A model generated the notes under the pieces. The model was not told where the DNA came from. It was given only the letters and a program-made list of their open reading frames with translations, and did no database searches. This document shows positions 7,279 to 15,415 of a stretch of 20,730 nt of DNA, in pieces (the first letter of the stretch is position 1; each line of letters begins with the position of its first letter). Made by a program: the position numbers and the translations under genes. The DNA is from Clostridiaceae bacterium (GTDB lineage Bacteria > Bacillota > Clostridia > Lachnospirales > Lachnospiraceae), in assembly GCA_018378255.1 (NCBI GenBank), contig JAGZXV010000093.1, positions 1-20,730 on the forward strand. The letters are read 5' to 3'.

Positions 7279-10266
7279 TTAACCTAATAAATAGGAATAG
7301 TCTTTACATACGGTTTCCATAATTTTTTTAAGGCCTTCCGGAAGATCGGAAGCTTCTCCTGCCTTCCAGGTCAGGATATTGCCCAGATATCTGACTTTGC
7401 AGCTCACCGCGTCTCTGTCCAGAACCGTGAATCCCTGGTTCCTGCTGTTTTCCATATCCTCTTCATTGGCAAATAAGGTGAACTTATCCAGATAAGGCGC
7501 GCTGTCATAAGGGCAGAAGCTCTTGCAGTTGCCGCATTCATTGCACATATAATCCACATGGATGATCTGGTGTTTCTCCATGCCGGGTACTGTGATGGAG
7601 AGATTGGCCCGGTTTGGACAAACTTCCACGCAGTTTTCGCAGACAGAGGAACAGGTGAGACATCTGCCGGATTCCGCTTTTCCATCCTGTTTTTCAAGCA
7701 GAATACCGCGTCTTCCATAGATATCCGCCAGATCAGCATGTTCACTGTAGTCTTTCGCAACTGATTTAGCTAAAATCGCCTCAGCTGCTTTCTTCGCGTC
7801 GCGGATGCCTTCCACCACAGTAGCAGGCCCAAATAAGCCGTCACCCACCACGTAAACATCTTTTCTGCTGCTTTCCAGGGTATCCTGGTTCACCATGGCT
7901 TTGCCTCGCTCAGTCACATTGATGCCGTTGGCCTTTAAAAATTCCGTCGGAACCTGTTCGCCGACCGCACCGATCACCGTATCGGCCAAAACTGCAGCGG
8001 TTTCTCCTGTGGCTTTTACGCCCCTTCTGCCGGAAGCGTCCAGCTCGGAAAGTTCCATCACATCGCAGATTAAGGAACCATTTTCCAGACGTTTTGGAGC
8101 CAGCAGCTCTTTAAATTCCACGCCGTCTTCCACTGCCATCACCAGTTCTTCTTCATCGGCCGGCATATAGCGTTTGGTCCTGCGGTATACCAGGTATACA
8201 TGTTCCACTCCCTTTGTTCTCTTGGCAGCTCTGGCCGTATCCATAGCTGTATTTCCTCCGCCGATTACGACCACATTCTTACCAATATCCACAGCACCGT
8301 CCTTAGCCTTAAATTCAGCCAGGAAATCAAGGGCATTCATGGTTTCGCCGGATTCCAGTTTAAGCACGCCCGGTTTGCTGGCGCCCGTAGCCAGGATCAC
8401 ATAGTCAAATCCCTGGTTCTTCACTTCGTCCAGATCCGTCACTCTGGTATTCAGCTGAACATTCATGCCGTAAGCGGAAACCAGTTCCACATCTTTTGCA
8501 ATGGCTTCGTCTGAGATTCTAAAGCCCGGTATCACATGGCGGATCACGCCGCCAAGGCTGTCTTTCTGTTCAAATAATGTAACTTCCATGCCTTCTCTCG
8601 TCAAGAAGAAAGCGGTTGCCAGACCTGCAGGACCGCCGCCGATCACTGCTGCTTTTTTATCATAAGAAACCTGCGGTTTCTCAATCGTCTTAATCAAGGC
8701 GTCGAATCCGCCTTTCGCCGCCGTCAGCTTCACATCTCTGATATGTACCGGTTCTTCATAGAAGTTTCTTGTACATTTGCTCATGCAGTTGTGGGCGCAG
8801 ATGGTGCCTGTGATAAATGGAAGCGGGTTCTTCTCTGTGATCACTTTCAGTGCTTCTTCAAACTTTCCTTCTCCGGCCAGCTGCATATAAGCGGTGATAT
8901 CCTGGTGGATCGGGCAGCCTTCCTTACAAGGGGCTTCAAAACAATCTGTGAGCGGAACCTGTTTTTTCATCTTTCTGGACGGAAGAGGTTTAACCGCTTT
9001 TACATGGTGTTCATCGGTAATGGCATCTTCTGCCAGCTTAGAAACCTTCTCCACGCAAACGCCGTTAAATACGGAACCAACCTGTTCCGTCTGCTCTGCC
9101 AACTGCACCAGTCTCTGATAGCCGCCCGGCTTTAACAGCGTGGTAGCCACGGTAACTGGCCAGATGCCTGCATCCACAATCCTTTTAATATTGAAGTAAT
9201 CCGCGCCGCCGGAATAGGAGATGCGCAGTTTTCCATCAAATTCCTTAGAAAGTTTCGCCGCCAGGGAGATGGATAATGGGAACAGTGATTTCCCTGACAT
9301 ATACATCTCTTCGCTGGGCAGTTCCTGCTGTTTTACATCCACCGGGAAAGTGTTGGTGATCTTCACGCCAAATTCCAGCTTTTTCTCTTCTGCCAGCGCC
9401 ATCAAACGTTTTAACATGGGAACAGCGTCCTCATACTGTAAATCATCCAGGAAATGGAAATCGCCGAATGCCACATAATCATATCCCATGGCGTCCATGG
9501 TCTTTCTTGCAAATTCATAGCCCAAAAGGGTAGGATTGCATTTGATAAATGTATGTAATCCCTTCTCAGTGATCAGATAAACAGCAATTCTTTCAATTTC
9601 CTGAGGAGGACATCCGTGAAGGGTGGAAAGGGTTGCCGAGTTACATATATTAGAAGAAATGCCTTCGATATCTTCCGCAGTCACATTCTTAAATGAATCC
9701 ACATGGTCTAACAGATATTGTTTGCAGGCGCAAAATTCTTCCGTGTCCTTTGCATCCTTCATGGATTCTATAAACCGGTCGATCTTAGGCGACTTTATTC
9801 CCTCCAGGTCGTATCCCACGCTCATGTTGAACTGGAATCCGTCTGTCCCGCCAAGACCGAATTCTTTTGCCATCACATGGAGCAGAAACCATGCTTTTAT
9901 ATACTCTGCCTGAGCCTGTGGAACGTATAACTCAGTCGACCATTCACAGTTATAGCACTCATCGTCCGCAAGAATACAAGGTTTGTTGACAGGCAGGTCT
10001 TCTCCGTCTATGATCTGTACGGTTTTTAATTCAAAGAAACGGCTTCCTGCATAATAAGAAGCTGCAATGTTCTGGGCTAACTGGGTATGGGGACCGGCAG
10101 CAGGACCTACCGGCGTCTCTAAATTCCTTCCAAAAATGGTGCGGTTATTCTGCTCTTTTGCAGCGTATGGTTTGTGAACTCCAAAAACGGTTCCTTTATT
10201 CTTCTCTTCCTCAAGTATCCACTGTACCAACTGGGAAAATGGCATTGGGGTCATTCTATCTGACAT
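7279..10266 (-). CDS. ygfK: YgfK-type flavin/Fe-S oxidoreductase (putative selenate reductase subunit)
   Basis: This 995-residue multidomain redox protein matches YgfK. Residues about 1-420 are dihydroorotate-dehydrogenase-like (GRNLETPVGPAAGPHTQLAQN near 46-66). Residues about 440-510 are a GltD-like Fe-S domain with cysteines 442, 447, 451, 490, 494 and 498. Next comes an FAD-binding Rossmann fold (VIGGGPAGLA, 541-550) and an NAD(P)H fold (VVIGGGNTAMD, 667-676). The C-terminus is ferredoxin-like, with cysteines 869, 872, 876, 879 and 883 and a second set at 908, 911, 914 and 918. The selenate-reductase name is historical. In purine-degradation islands it is thought to transfer electrons in purine-ring reduction or oxidation. 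Here it probably supplies the flavin and NAD(P)H functions the adjacent XdhD-type enzyme lacks. A strong GGAGGA precedes the start; the gap to xdhD is 26 bases. Confidence 0.92.
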   Translation of the reverse strand: MSDRMTPMPFSQLVQWILEEEKNKGTVFGVHKPYAAKEQNNRTIFGRNLETPVGPAAGPHTQLAQNIAASYYAGSRFFELKTVQIIDGEDLPVNKPCILADDECYNCEWSTELYVPQAQAEYIKAWFLLHVMAKEFGLGGTDGFQFNMSVGYDLEGIKSPKIDRFIESMKDAKDTEEFCACKQYLLDHVDSFKNVTAEDIEGISSNICNSATLSTLHGCPPQEIERIAVYLITEKGLHTFIKCNPTLLGYEFARKTMDAMGYDYVAFGDFHFLDDLQYEDAVPMLKRLMALAEEKKLEFGVKITNTFPVDVKQQELPSEEMYMSGKSLFPLSISLAAKLSKEFDGKLRISYSGGADYFNIKRIVDAGIWPVTVATTLLKPGGYQRLVQLAEQTEQVGSVFNGVCVEKVSKLAEDAITDEHHVKAVKPLPSRKMKKQVPLTDCFEAPCKEGCPIHQDITAYMQLAGEGKFEEALKVITEKNPLPFITGTICAHNCMSKCTRNFYEEPVHIRDVKLTAAKGGFDALIKTIEKPQVSYDKKAAVIGGGPAGLATAFFLTREGMEVTLFEQKDSLGGVIRHVIPGFRISDEAIAKDVELVSAYGMNVQLNTRVTDLDEVKNQGFDYVILATGASKPGVLKLESGETMNALDFLAEFKAKDGAVDIGKNVVVIGGGNTAMDTARAAKRTKGVEHVYLVYRRTKRYMPADEEELVMAVEDGVEFKELLAPKRLENGSLICDVMELSELDASGRRGVKATGETAAVLADTVIGAVGEQVPTEFLKANGINVTERGKAMVNQDTLESSRKDVYVVGDGLFGPATVVEGIRDAKKAAEAILAKSVAKDYSEHADLADIYGRRGILLEKQDGKAESGRCLTCSSVCENCVEVCPNRANLSITVPGMEKHQIIHVDYMCNECGNCKSFCPYDSAPYLDKFTLFANEEDMENSRNQGFTVLDRDAVSCKVRYLGNILTWKAGEASDLPEGLKKIMETVCKDYSYLLG

Positions 10267-10309
10267 CGTTCTTTCCTCCTAATAATAAAAAGTGAATCTG
10301 TTCTTATTC

Positions 10310-11644
10310 CTATCTGCTGTTAATTGATTTTGCCAGTTGGGCTGCCGCCTGACGGCAGTCCGCCATAACCTTTTCTTCATCGATTCCGGTCAGGATTCTG
10401 TCTTTCATCAGCACTTTTCCATTGGCTACCGTTGTCACAACGCTCCGTCCTGTCATTCCGAACAGGATATGGCCGTTTACGTTATCCGCATTCATCGGTG
10501 TCAGCGGAATATAATCCGTTACGATCACATCTGCTGCCGCTCCTTCTTTTAACACGCCCAAAGGCTTTTTAAAGTAGCGGTTGGCAATCCTGGCATTTCC
10601 TTCAAACAACATGGCCGGAACCTCGCTCCAGGCCGCATTGGCGTTGCACAGATGATGTTTGTGGAGCACATTAGCCACCTTATAGGATTCTGTCATATCG
10701 TGGGTATATCCGTCTGTTCCGAGGCCGGTCAGCACGCCGGTATGGAAGATCTCCATGGTGGGAGGACAGCCGCATGCATTGCCCATGTTGGATTCCGGAT
10801 TATGTACAACCATGGTATCCGTTTCCTTTAACAGCTCCATCTCATGTTTGTTCACATAGATGCAGTGGGCGGCCAGGGTTTTGTCTCCTAATATATTGCA
10901 GTCCATCAGCCGGTCGATAATCCGCTTGCCGTGTGCTTTCAGGCACTGGTGAAGGTCTTCGATGCCCTCTGCCACATGAATATGGTATCCTACGCCTTCC
11001 GGTTTGCTGGCAGCGCATAATTCCATGGTTTCATCGGAAATAGTAAAGGAAGCATGCATTCCCATCATTCCGGCTATCATATCGCTGTCATCCGCCTGGG
11101 CATGTTTGATGAAATCCACATTCTCCTTCACGGAAGCCTTCGCCTTATCCTTGCCGTCACGGTCGGAAATCTCATAGCAGAGACAGGACCTCACCCCGGT
11201 TTCCCTGGCAGCTTCTTCTATGCGAAATAAGGACCCTTCTATATGTCCGAAGCTGGCATGATGATCGAAGACTGTGGTGACGCCGTTCTTAATGGAATCG
11301 ATGTAAGTAGCCATGGCGCTCAAATAGGTCTGGTCCAAAGTCAGATGGCGGTCGATGGTCCACCACATTCCATCCAGAATGTCTAAAAATCCGTGGGGAT
11401 CGTATCCGTTGATGCTTAAACCTCTGGCAAACGCGCTGTAGATATGTTCATGCACATTAATAAATGAAGGCATGATCACTCCGCCCTTCGCATCGATATA
11501 TTCCGCATCGGGATAAGCCTTTTTTACCTCATCTAAGGAACCCACTTTTACAATCGTGTTTCCATCTATCGCAACCGCACCGCATTCCACAAACGGATTG
11601 CTGTTATCTCTTGTTATCATTCTTCCATTGCCTATTACCAGCAT
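10310..11644 (-). CDS. ssnA: Putative aminohydrolase SsnA
   Basis: This 444-residue amidohydrolase-superfamily enzyme belongs to the SsnA branch, related to guanine and chlorohydrolase-type deaminases. A mononuclear metal site is visible: H65 and H67 in NVHEHIY, H223 in YHIHVAEG, H260 in LAAHCIYV and D311 in GLGTDGYTHDM. The likely role is hydrolytic removal of an amino group from a purine or purine-derived ring; the exact substrate is not established from sequence. It is the first gene of the leftward operon, 43 bases before ygfK, with an AGGAG site before ATG 11644. The gene pair ssnA-ygfK is conserved in purine/selenium hydroxylase clusters, which supports the call. Confidence 0.92.
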   Translation of the reverse strand: MLVIGNGRMITRDNSNPFVECGAVAIDGNTIVKVGSLDEVKKAYPDAEYIDAKGGVIMPSFINVHEHIYSAFARGLSINGYDPHGFLDILDGMWWTIDRHLTLDQTYLSAMATYIDSIKNGVTTVFDHHASFGHIEGSLFRIEEAARETGVRSCLCYEISDRDGKDKAKASVKENVDFIKHAQADDSDMIAGMMGMHASFTISDETMELCAASKPEGVGYHIHVAEGIEDLHQCLKAHGKRIIDRLMDCNILGDKTLAAHCIYVNKHEMELLKETDTMVVHNPESNMGNACGCPPTMEIFHTGVLTGLGTDGYTHDMTESYKVANVLHKHHLCNANAAWSEVPAMLFEGNARIANRYFKKPLGVLKEGAAADVIVTDYIPLTPMNADNVNGHILFGMTGRSVVTTVANGKVLMKDRILTGIDEEKVMADCRQAAAQLAKSINSR

Positions 11645-11741
11645 GTTTTATTCTCCTTTGCTCATATAATGATATTGGATATTATGCACAACCGTCCTTC
11701 CCCAAAACGGCAGCGCAAACTACATATTGCCTTATGTCTAC

Positions 11742-11770
11742 AGTCTATCATTAATAAATAAGAAATGCAA
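11742..11770 (-). promoter_or_regulatory. Candidate promoter of the leftward ssnA operon
   Basis: On the minus strand TTGCAT (11770-11765) and TAGACT (11747-11742) are separated by 17 bases, each matching sigma-A consensus at about four positions. It would give a leader of roughly 90 bases before ssnA. Position and spacing are good but the -10 is weak. Confidence 0.35.
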
Positions 11771-11780
11771 TACACATTTG

Positions 11781-11813
11781 AAAAATTTTTGAGTTTACCT
11801 AAAAATTTTTTAG
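11781..11813. promoter_or_regulatory. Paired AT palindromes between the divergent operons
   Basis: AAAAATTTTT occurs at 11781-11790 and again at 11801-11810, exactly 20 bases apart, about two helical turns. The second copy is the core of a 15-base palindrome, CTAAAAA-T-TTTTTAG (11799-11813). The pair lies just upstream of the rightward promoter and behind the leftward one, a fitting place for a regulator to control both operons. It could instead be an UP element or bent A-tract DNA. Confidence 0.4.
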
Positions 11814-11821
11814 AAAAACTA

Positions 11822-11849
11822 TTGATTTTTAAATTATATATGCTATGAT
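11822..11849 (+). promoter_or_regulatory. Promoter of the regulator-ygeX operon
   Basis: TTGATT (11822-11827) and TATGAT (11844-11849) are separated by 16 bases, with an extended TGC immediately before the -10. Transcription would start near 11856, leaving a leader of about 30 bases before the ATG at 11887. Confidence 0.65.
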
Positions 11850-11864
11850 GAGTGTATGATAACA

Positions 11865-11874
11865 TTTCGCGAAA
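11865..11874. promoter_or_regulatory. TTTCGCGAAA palindrome in the regulator leader
   Basis: This perfect 10-base palindrome falls just after the predicted transcription start and before the GGGAG ribosome site of the regulator. An operator there would allow autoregulation. No direct evidence identifies the binding protein. Confidence 0.3.
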
Positions 11875-11886
11875 GGGAGTATCAGT

Positions 11887-12546
11887 ATGAATTACCCATT
11901 GGATCTGCTGATTCAGATCGCACATGGAGTTGCCACCCAATTCGGCAGCGCATGTGAAATAGTAATCCACGATCTCACCAAAAAAAATATCGAAAGTTCG
12001 ATCGTCTACATCGAAAACGGAAACATTACCAACCGTTCCGTAGGCGACGGTCCATCCGGTATCGTTTTGGAGACTTTAAGCAAGGACCCCAAGCTATTGG
12101 AAGATCGTCTGGCCTATCTGACTAAGACAGATAACGGCAGGATATTAAAATCCAGCACCATGTATATCAGAGGTGCAAATAACGACGTAGAATACATTTT
12201 TTCACTCAACTATGACATCACTGGTCTTCTCACCTTTGACAATGCTCTTAAGACCCTCATTTCAACCGAAACGGAGAACTCCAAAGAGCAGCCAAAGAAG
12301 ATCACCCACAATGTCAATGACCTGCTGGATACCTTATTGGAACAGTCGGTGGCATTGGTCGGCAAACCGGTGGCTCTCATGAGCAAGGATGATAAAGTGG
12401 CCGCGGTCCAGTATTTGAATGACGCCGGCGCATTTTTAATCACCAAATCAGGTGATAAGGTGTCTAACTACTTCGGTATTTCCAAATTCACCTTATACAG
12501 TTATCTGGATTCCATCAAACAGGCTCAGGCCGCACAGCGCGGCTAG
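11887..12546 (+). CDS. YheO/DauR-type transcriptional regulator (PAS-like + HTH)
   Basis: This 219-residue protein has the YheO architecture. An N-terminal PAS-like sensor domain (about residues 5-115) begins with PLDLLIQIAHGVATQFGSAC and EIVIHDL. A C-terminal helix-turn-helix follows (about 150-212), with ALMSKDDKVAAVQYL and FGISKFTLYSYLD. The family includes DauR, the regulator of D-arginine catabolism, and many regulators beside amino-acid or nitrogen catabolic genes. A GGGAG site lies 7 bases before the ATG. It is the first gene of the rightward operon and lies directly opposite ssnA, so it is the best candidate for controlling both operons through the shared region. The ligand is unknown; a purine-breakdown intermediate such as diaminopropionate is a guess. 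Confidence 0.85.
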   Translation: MNYPLDLLIQIAHGVATQFGSACEIVIHDLTKKNIESSIVYIENGNITNRSVGDGPSGIVLETLSKDPKLLEDRLAYLTKTDNGRILKSSTMYIRGANNDVEYIFSLNYDITGLLTFDNALKTLISTETENSKEQPKKITHNVNDLLDTLLEQSVALVGKPVALMSKDDKVAAVQYLNDAGAFLITKSGDKVSNYFGISKFTLYSYLDSIKQAQAAQRG

Positions 12547-12585
12547 AAGCACCACGCAGCATGATTAAATTAGGAGGTTTTCAAC

Positions 12586-13791
12586 ATGAAAGCAATTGAA
12601 TGGGCTGTCAATAAGATGCCCAAAACAGACGACAGACAATTACCTGTTATGGCAATTTCTGAGATCAAAAAGGCGAGAACATTTCACGAGAGTTTCCCAC
12701 AGTACAGCGAGACACCGCTTGCCAGGCTGGATCATATGGCTGAGTATTTAGGACTTGGCGAAGTATATGTTAAGGATGAATCTTACCGGTTCGGTTTAAA
12801 CGCATTTAAAGTGCTGGGCGGATCTTTCGCCATGGCCCGTTACATAGCTCAGAAGACCGGAAAAGACGTATCCGAACTTCCATACAGCGTTCTGACTTCC
12901 GACCAGTTAAGAGAGGAATTCGGTCAGGCTACCTTCTTTACCGCCACAGACGGCAATCATGGACGAGGTGTTGCCTGGGCAGCCAACAAGCTGAGACAGA
13001 AAGCAGTTGTATTTATGCCTAAGGGTTCTACAGAAACCCGTCTGAAGAACATTCAGAAGGAGAATGCCATCGCTACCATCGAAGAAGTCAACTATGATGA
13101 ATGTGTGCGTATGGCTGCTGCCGCCGCTGCAAAAACTCCTAACGGAGTTGTGGTCCAGGATACGGCCTGGGATGGTTATGAAGAGATTCCGGCCTGGATT
13201 ATGCAGGGATACGGAACCATGGCTTTAGAAGCCAATGAACAGTTGGAAGGATACGGCTGTGACAGACCGACCCACGTGTTCATCCAGGCAGGTGTTGGTT
13301 CTCTGGCGGGTGCGGTACAGGGATATTTCGCAAACCGCTATCCTGAGAATCCTCCTAAAGTTGTGGTAGTGGAAGCAGATGTGGCTGCCTGTCTCTATAA
13401 GGGCGCCAAAGCTGGTGATGGCGGCATCTACATCGTGGACGGCGATATGCAGACCATTATGGCAGGTCTGGCGTGCGGCGAGCCGAACACCATCTCCTGG
13501 GATATTTTAAAGAATCATGTGGATACATTTATTGCGGCTCCCGACTGGGCAGCAGCAAAGGGTATGCGCATGCTGGCCGCTCCTATAAAAGGTGATCCGC
13601 AGGTTACTTCCGGCGAATCAGGAGCAGCGCCGTTCGGCGTACTGGCATGCATCATGCTGATGGACGAATACAAAGAATTAAGAGAACATCTTGGCCTCAA
13701 CAAAGATTCTAAGGTACTGCTCTTCTCCACAGAAGGCGATACCGACCCGGACCGTTACAAATCAATCGTCTGGGATGGCAATGAGCGTTAA
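12586..13791 (+). CDS. ygeX: Diaminopropionate ammonia-lyase
   Basis: This PLP-dependent fold-type II lyase converts 2,3-diaminopropionate to pyruvate and two ammonia. Its 401 residues match the family length. The probable PLP lysine is K75 in RFGLNAFKVLGGS. D122 in FTATDGNHGRG corresponds to the catalytic aspartate region of the E. coli enzyme, and a QDTAWDGYEEIP segment (191-202) carries further conserved aspartates. GSLAGAVQGYF is a cofactor-phosphate-region motif. AGGAGG precedes the ATG at 12586 and the gap after the regulator is 39 bases. In purine-degradation clusters this step is thought to release pyruvate and ammonia from carbon and nitrogen of the opened purine ring. No anomalies are seen. 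Confidence 0.94.
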   Translation: MKAIEWAVNKMPKTDDRQLPVMAISEIKKARTFHESFPQYSETPLARLDHMAEYLGLGEVYVKDESYRFGLNAFKVLGGSFAMARYIAQKTGKDVSELPYSVLTSDQLREEFGQATFFTATDGNHGRGVAWAANKLRQKAVVFMPKGSTETRLKNIQKENAIATIEEVNYDECVRMAAAAAAKTPNGVVVQDTAWDGYEEIPAWIMQGYGTMALEANEQLEGYGCDRPTHVFIQAGVGSLAGAVQGYFANRYPENPPKVVVVEADVAACLYKGAKAGDGGIYIVDGDMQTIMAGLACGEPNTISWDILKNHVDTFIAAPDWAAAKGMRMLAAPIKGDPQVTSGESGAAPFGVLACIMLMDEYKELREHLGLNKDSKVLLFSTEGDTDPDRYKSIVWDGNER

Positions 13792-13874
13792 TGTTAACCG
13801 TTCAGCCCCGTCTAAACTGTTACCGTTAATGAATTTAAACTATATATTCTATATTAAATGGAGGGTATTTCATT
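13792..13874 (+). other. ygeX-ygeY spacer, AT-rich
   Basis: This 83-base spacer has no hairpin terminator. TTACCG, 17 bases, then TATATT near its 3' half could be a weak internal promoter for ygeY, but the -35 is poor. The ygeY ribosome site TGGAGGG lies at its end. Confidence 0.25.
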
Positions 13875-15185
13875 ATGGATTTTAACAAAATCAAAGAAGC
13901 TGCTAAAAATTACGAAGCTGATATGACAAAGTTTTTACGCGATATCGTAAAATTCCCAGGCGAAAGCTGCGACGAGAAAGCTCACATCGACCGCATCGCT
14001 GAAGAGATGAGAAAACTGGAATTCGATAAAGTTGAGATCGATCCGATGGGCAACGTATTAGGCTACATGGGAACAGGAGCTACTTTAATCGGATATGACG
14101 CACATATCGACACCGTAGGCATCGGCAACATCAACAACTGGGAATTCGACCCATATGAAGGTTTTGAATCTGATTCCGAAATCGGCGGCCGCGGAACTTC
14201 CGATCAGCTTGGCGGCATCGTATCCGCAGTTTACGGAGCTAAGATCATGAAAGACTTAGGCCTGTTGAGCGACAAATACACCGTATTGGTAACCGGTACG
14301 GTTCAGGAAGAGGACTGTGACGGTCTCTGCTGGCAGTACATAATCAATGAAGACAAAGTAAGACCTGAATTCGTAGTTTCCACAGAGCCAACCGACGGCG
14401 GAATCTACCGCGGACAGAGAGGCCGTATGGAAATCCGCATCGATGTTAAAGGCGTTTCCTGCCACGGTTCCGCACCGGAGCGCGGCGACAACGCGATCTA
14501 TAAGATGGCAGACATCCTTCAGGATGTGCGTTCCCTGAATGAGAACGACGCTGAAGACGGCACAGAGATCAAAGGCCTTGTTAAAATGCTGGATGAAAAA
14601 TACAATCCACAGTGGAAAGAAGCACGTTTCTTAGGACGCGGTACTGTTACCACCTCAGAAATCTTCTTCACCTCACCAAGCCGCTGTGCAGTTGCAGATT
14701 CCTGCTCCGTTTCATTGGACCGCCGTATGACAGCCGGTGAAACATGGGAAAGCTGCTTAGACGAAATCCGCAGCCTTCCGAACGTTAAGAAATACGGCGA
14801 TGACGTAAAGGTTTCCATGTATGACTACGCACGTCCTTCTTACAAAGGACTCACCTACCCAATCGAATGCTACTTCCCAACCTGGGTAATTCCAGAGGAT
14901 CATGCGGTAACAAAGGCTCTGGAAGAATCTTATAAGAGCATGTTCGGTGACGAGCGCATCGGTTCCGATGAAACAGTTGAGATGAGAAAAGCCCGTCCTC
15001 TTACAGACAAATGGACCTTCTCAACCAACGGAGTTTCAATCATGGGACGCAACGGCATTCCTTGTATCGGTTTCGGACCTGGCGCTGAGGCTCAGGCTCA
15101 TGCTCCAAACGAGAAGACATGGAAGAAAGATTTAGTTACCTGCGCAGCTGTTTACGCAGCACTGCCTACATTGTACTGTAAATAA
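13875..15185 (+). CDS. ygeY: YgeY-type M20-family hydrolase
   Basis: This 436-residue M20 metallopeptidase-family amidohydrolase belongs to the selenium-metabolism-linked YgeY group. The dinuclear zinc site is recognisable: H77 and D79 in YDAHIDTVG, D110 in GTSDQLGG, E145-E146 in VQEEDCDG, E171 in VVSTEPTD and a C-terminal histidine in AEAQAHAPNE. H197 in VSCHGSAPE lies in the lid/dimerisation domain. The likely reaction is hydrolysis of an amide or ureido bond in a ring-opened purine intermediate; the substrate is inferred from context only. A GGAGGG site precedes the ATG. Arg codons here are mainly CGC, CGT and AGA, unlike the CGG use in the leftward operon, which suggests strong expression. 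Confidence 0.9.
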   Translation: MDFNKIKEAAKNYEADMTKFLRDIVKFPGESCDEKAHIDRIAEEMRKLEFDKVEIDPMGNVLGYMGTGATLIGYDAHIDTVGIGNINNWEFDPYEGFESDSEIGGRGTSDQLGGIVSAVYGAKIMKDLGLLSDKYTVLVTGTVQEEDCDGLCWQYIINEDKVRPEFVVSTEPTDGGIYRGQRGRMEIRIDVKGVSCHGSAPERGDNAIYKMADILQDVRSLNENDAEDGTEIKGLVKMLDEKYNPQWKEARFLGRGTVTTSEIFFTSPSRCAVADSCSVSLDRRMTAGETWESCLDEIRSLPNVKKYGDDVKVSMYDYARPSYKGLTYPIECYFPTWVIPEDHAVTKALEESYKSMFGDERIGSDETVEMRKARPLTDKWTFSTNGVSIMGRNGIPCIGFGPGAEAQAHAPNEKTWKKDLVTCAAVYAALPTLYCK

Positions 15186-15201
15186 TTTTTTAACATCATA
15201 C

Positions 15202-15274
15202 CCTTCACCATTTACATGAAAAGGCCAGGTCACTCGCATTAAAAGGCCAGGTCATTCGCACAAAATGGTGAAGG
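15202..15274. repeat. Inverted repeat enclosing two tandem 22-bp repeats
   Basis: CCTTCACCATTT (15202-15213) is exactly complementary to AAATGGTGAAGG (15263-15274). Between them lie two adjacent 22-base repeats, 15219-15240 and 15241-15262, which share AAAAGGCCAGGTCA, then C or T, then TCGCA, and differ at only about three positions. The element sits 16 bases after the ygeY stop. There is no T-run after the right arm, so it is not a standard terminator. A structured RNA, a regulator site array or a remnant of a mobile-element end are all possible. Confidence 0.6.
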
Positions 15275-15277
15275 ACT

Positions 15278-15328
15278 TTCCGGAAATACCTTCGTTCCTT
15301 CCCCAAATTAACGAAAGGCAGTCCGGAA
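15278..15328 (+). other. Nested stem structure in the ygeW leader
   Basis: An outer stem TTCCGG (15278-15283) with CCGGAA (15323-15328) encloses an inner stem TTCGTT (15291-15296) with AACGAA (15310-15315). The inner stem extends through CC/GG with one bulged A. It lies about 90 bases before the ygeW start. The pairing is read by eye; no known riboswitch class was recognised. Confidence 0.4.
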
Positions 15329-15415
15329 GCCCAATGTTAAACAAATGAAAATAAATAATTAAATTCAATTAATAAAACAAACCAAACAATAAAATATCAG
15401 GAGGCTATTAAAACT
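15329..15415 (+). other. AT-rich ygeW leader with ribosome binding site
   Basis: This stretch is very A/T rich and free of stems. It contains AGGAGG about 11 bases before ATG 15416, a slightly long spacing. A ygeW promoter could lie here, but no convincing -35/-10 pair stands out. Confidence 0.4.

Noticed and set aside
11645..11740. Purine riboswitch in the ssnA leader
   Set aside because: I looked for the three-way-junction core and conserved loop sequences and found neither; only weak short pairings are present.
11662..11970. Leftward 102-codon open frame across the divergent promoter
   Set aside because: It crosses the promoter and the start of the regulator, lacks a ribosome site and has no recognisable family.
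15219..15262. Two direct repeats as a CRISPR array
   Set aside because: Only two copies that abut without spacers, and no cas genes nearby.
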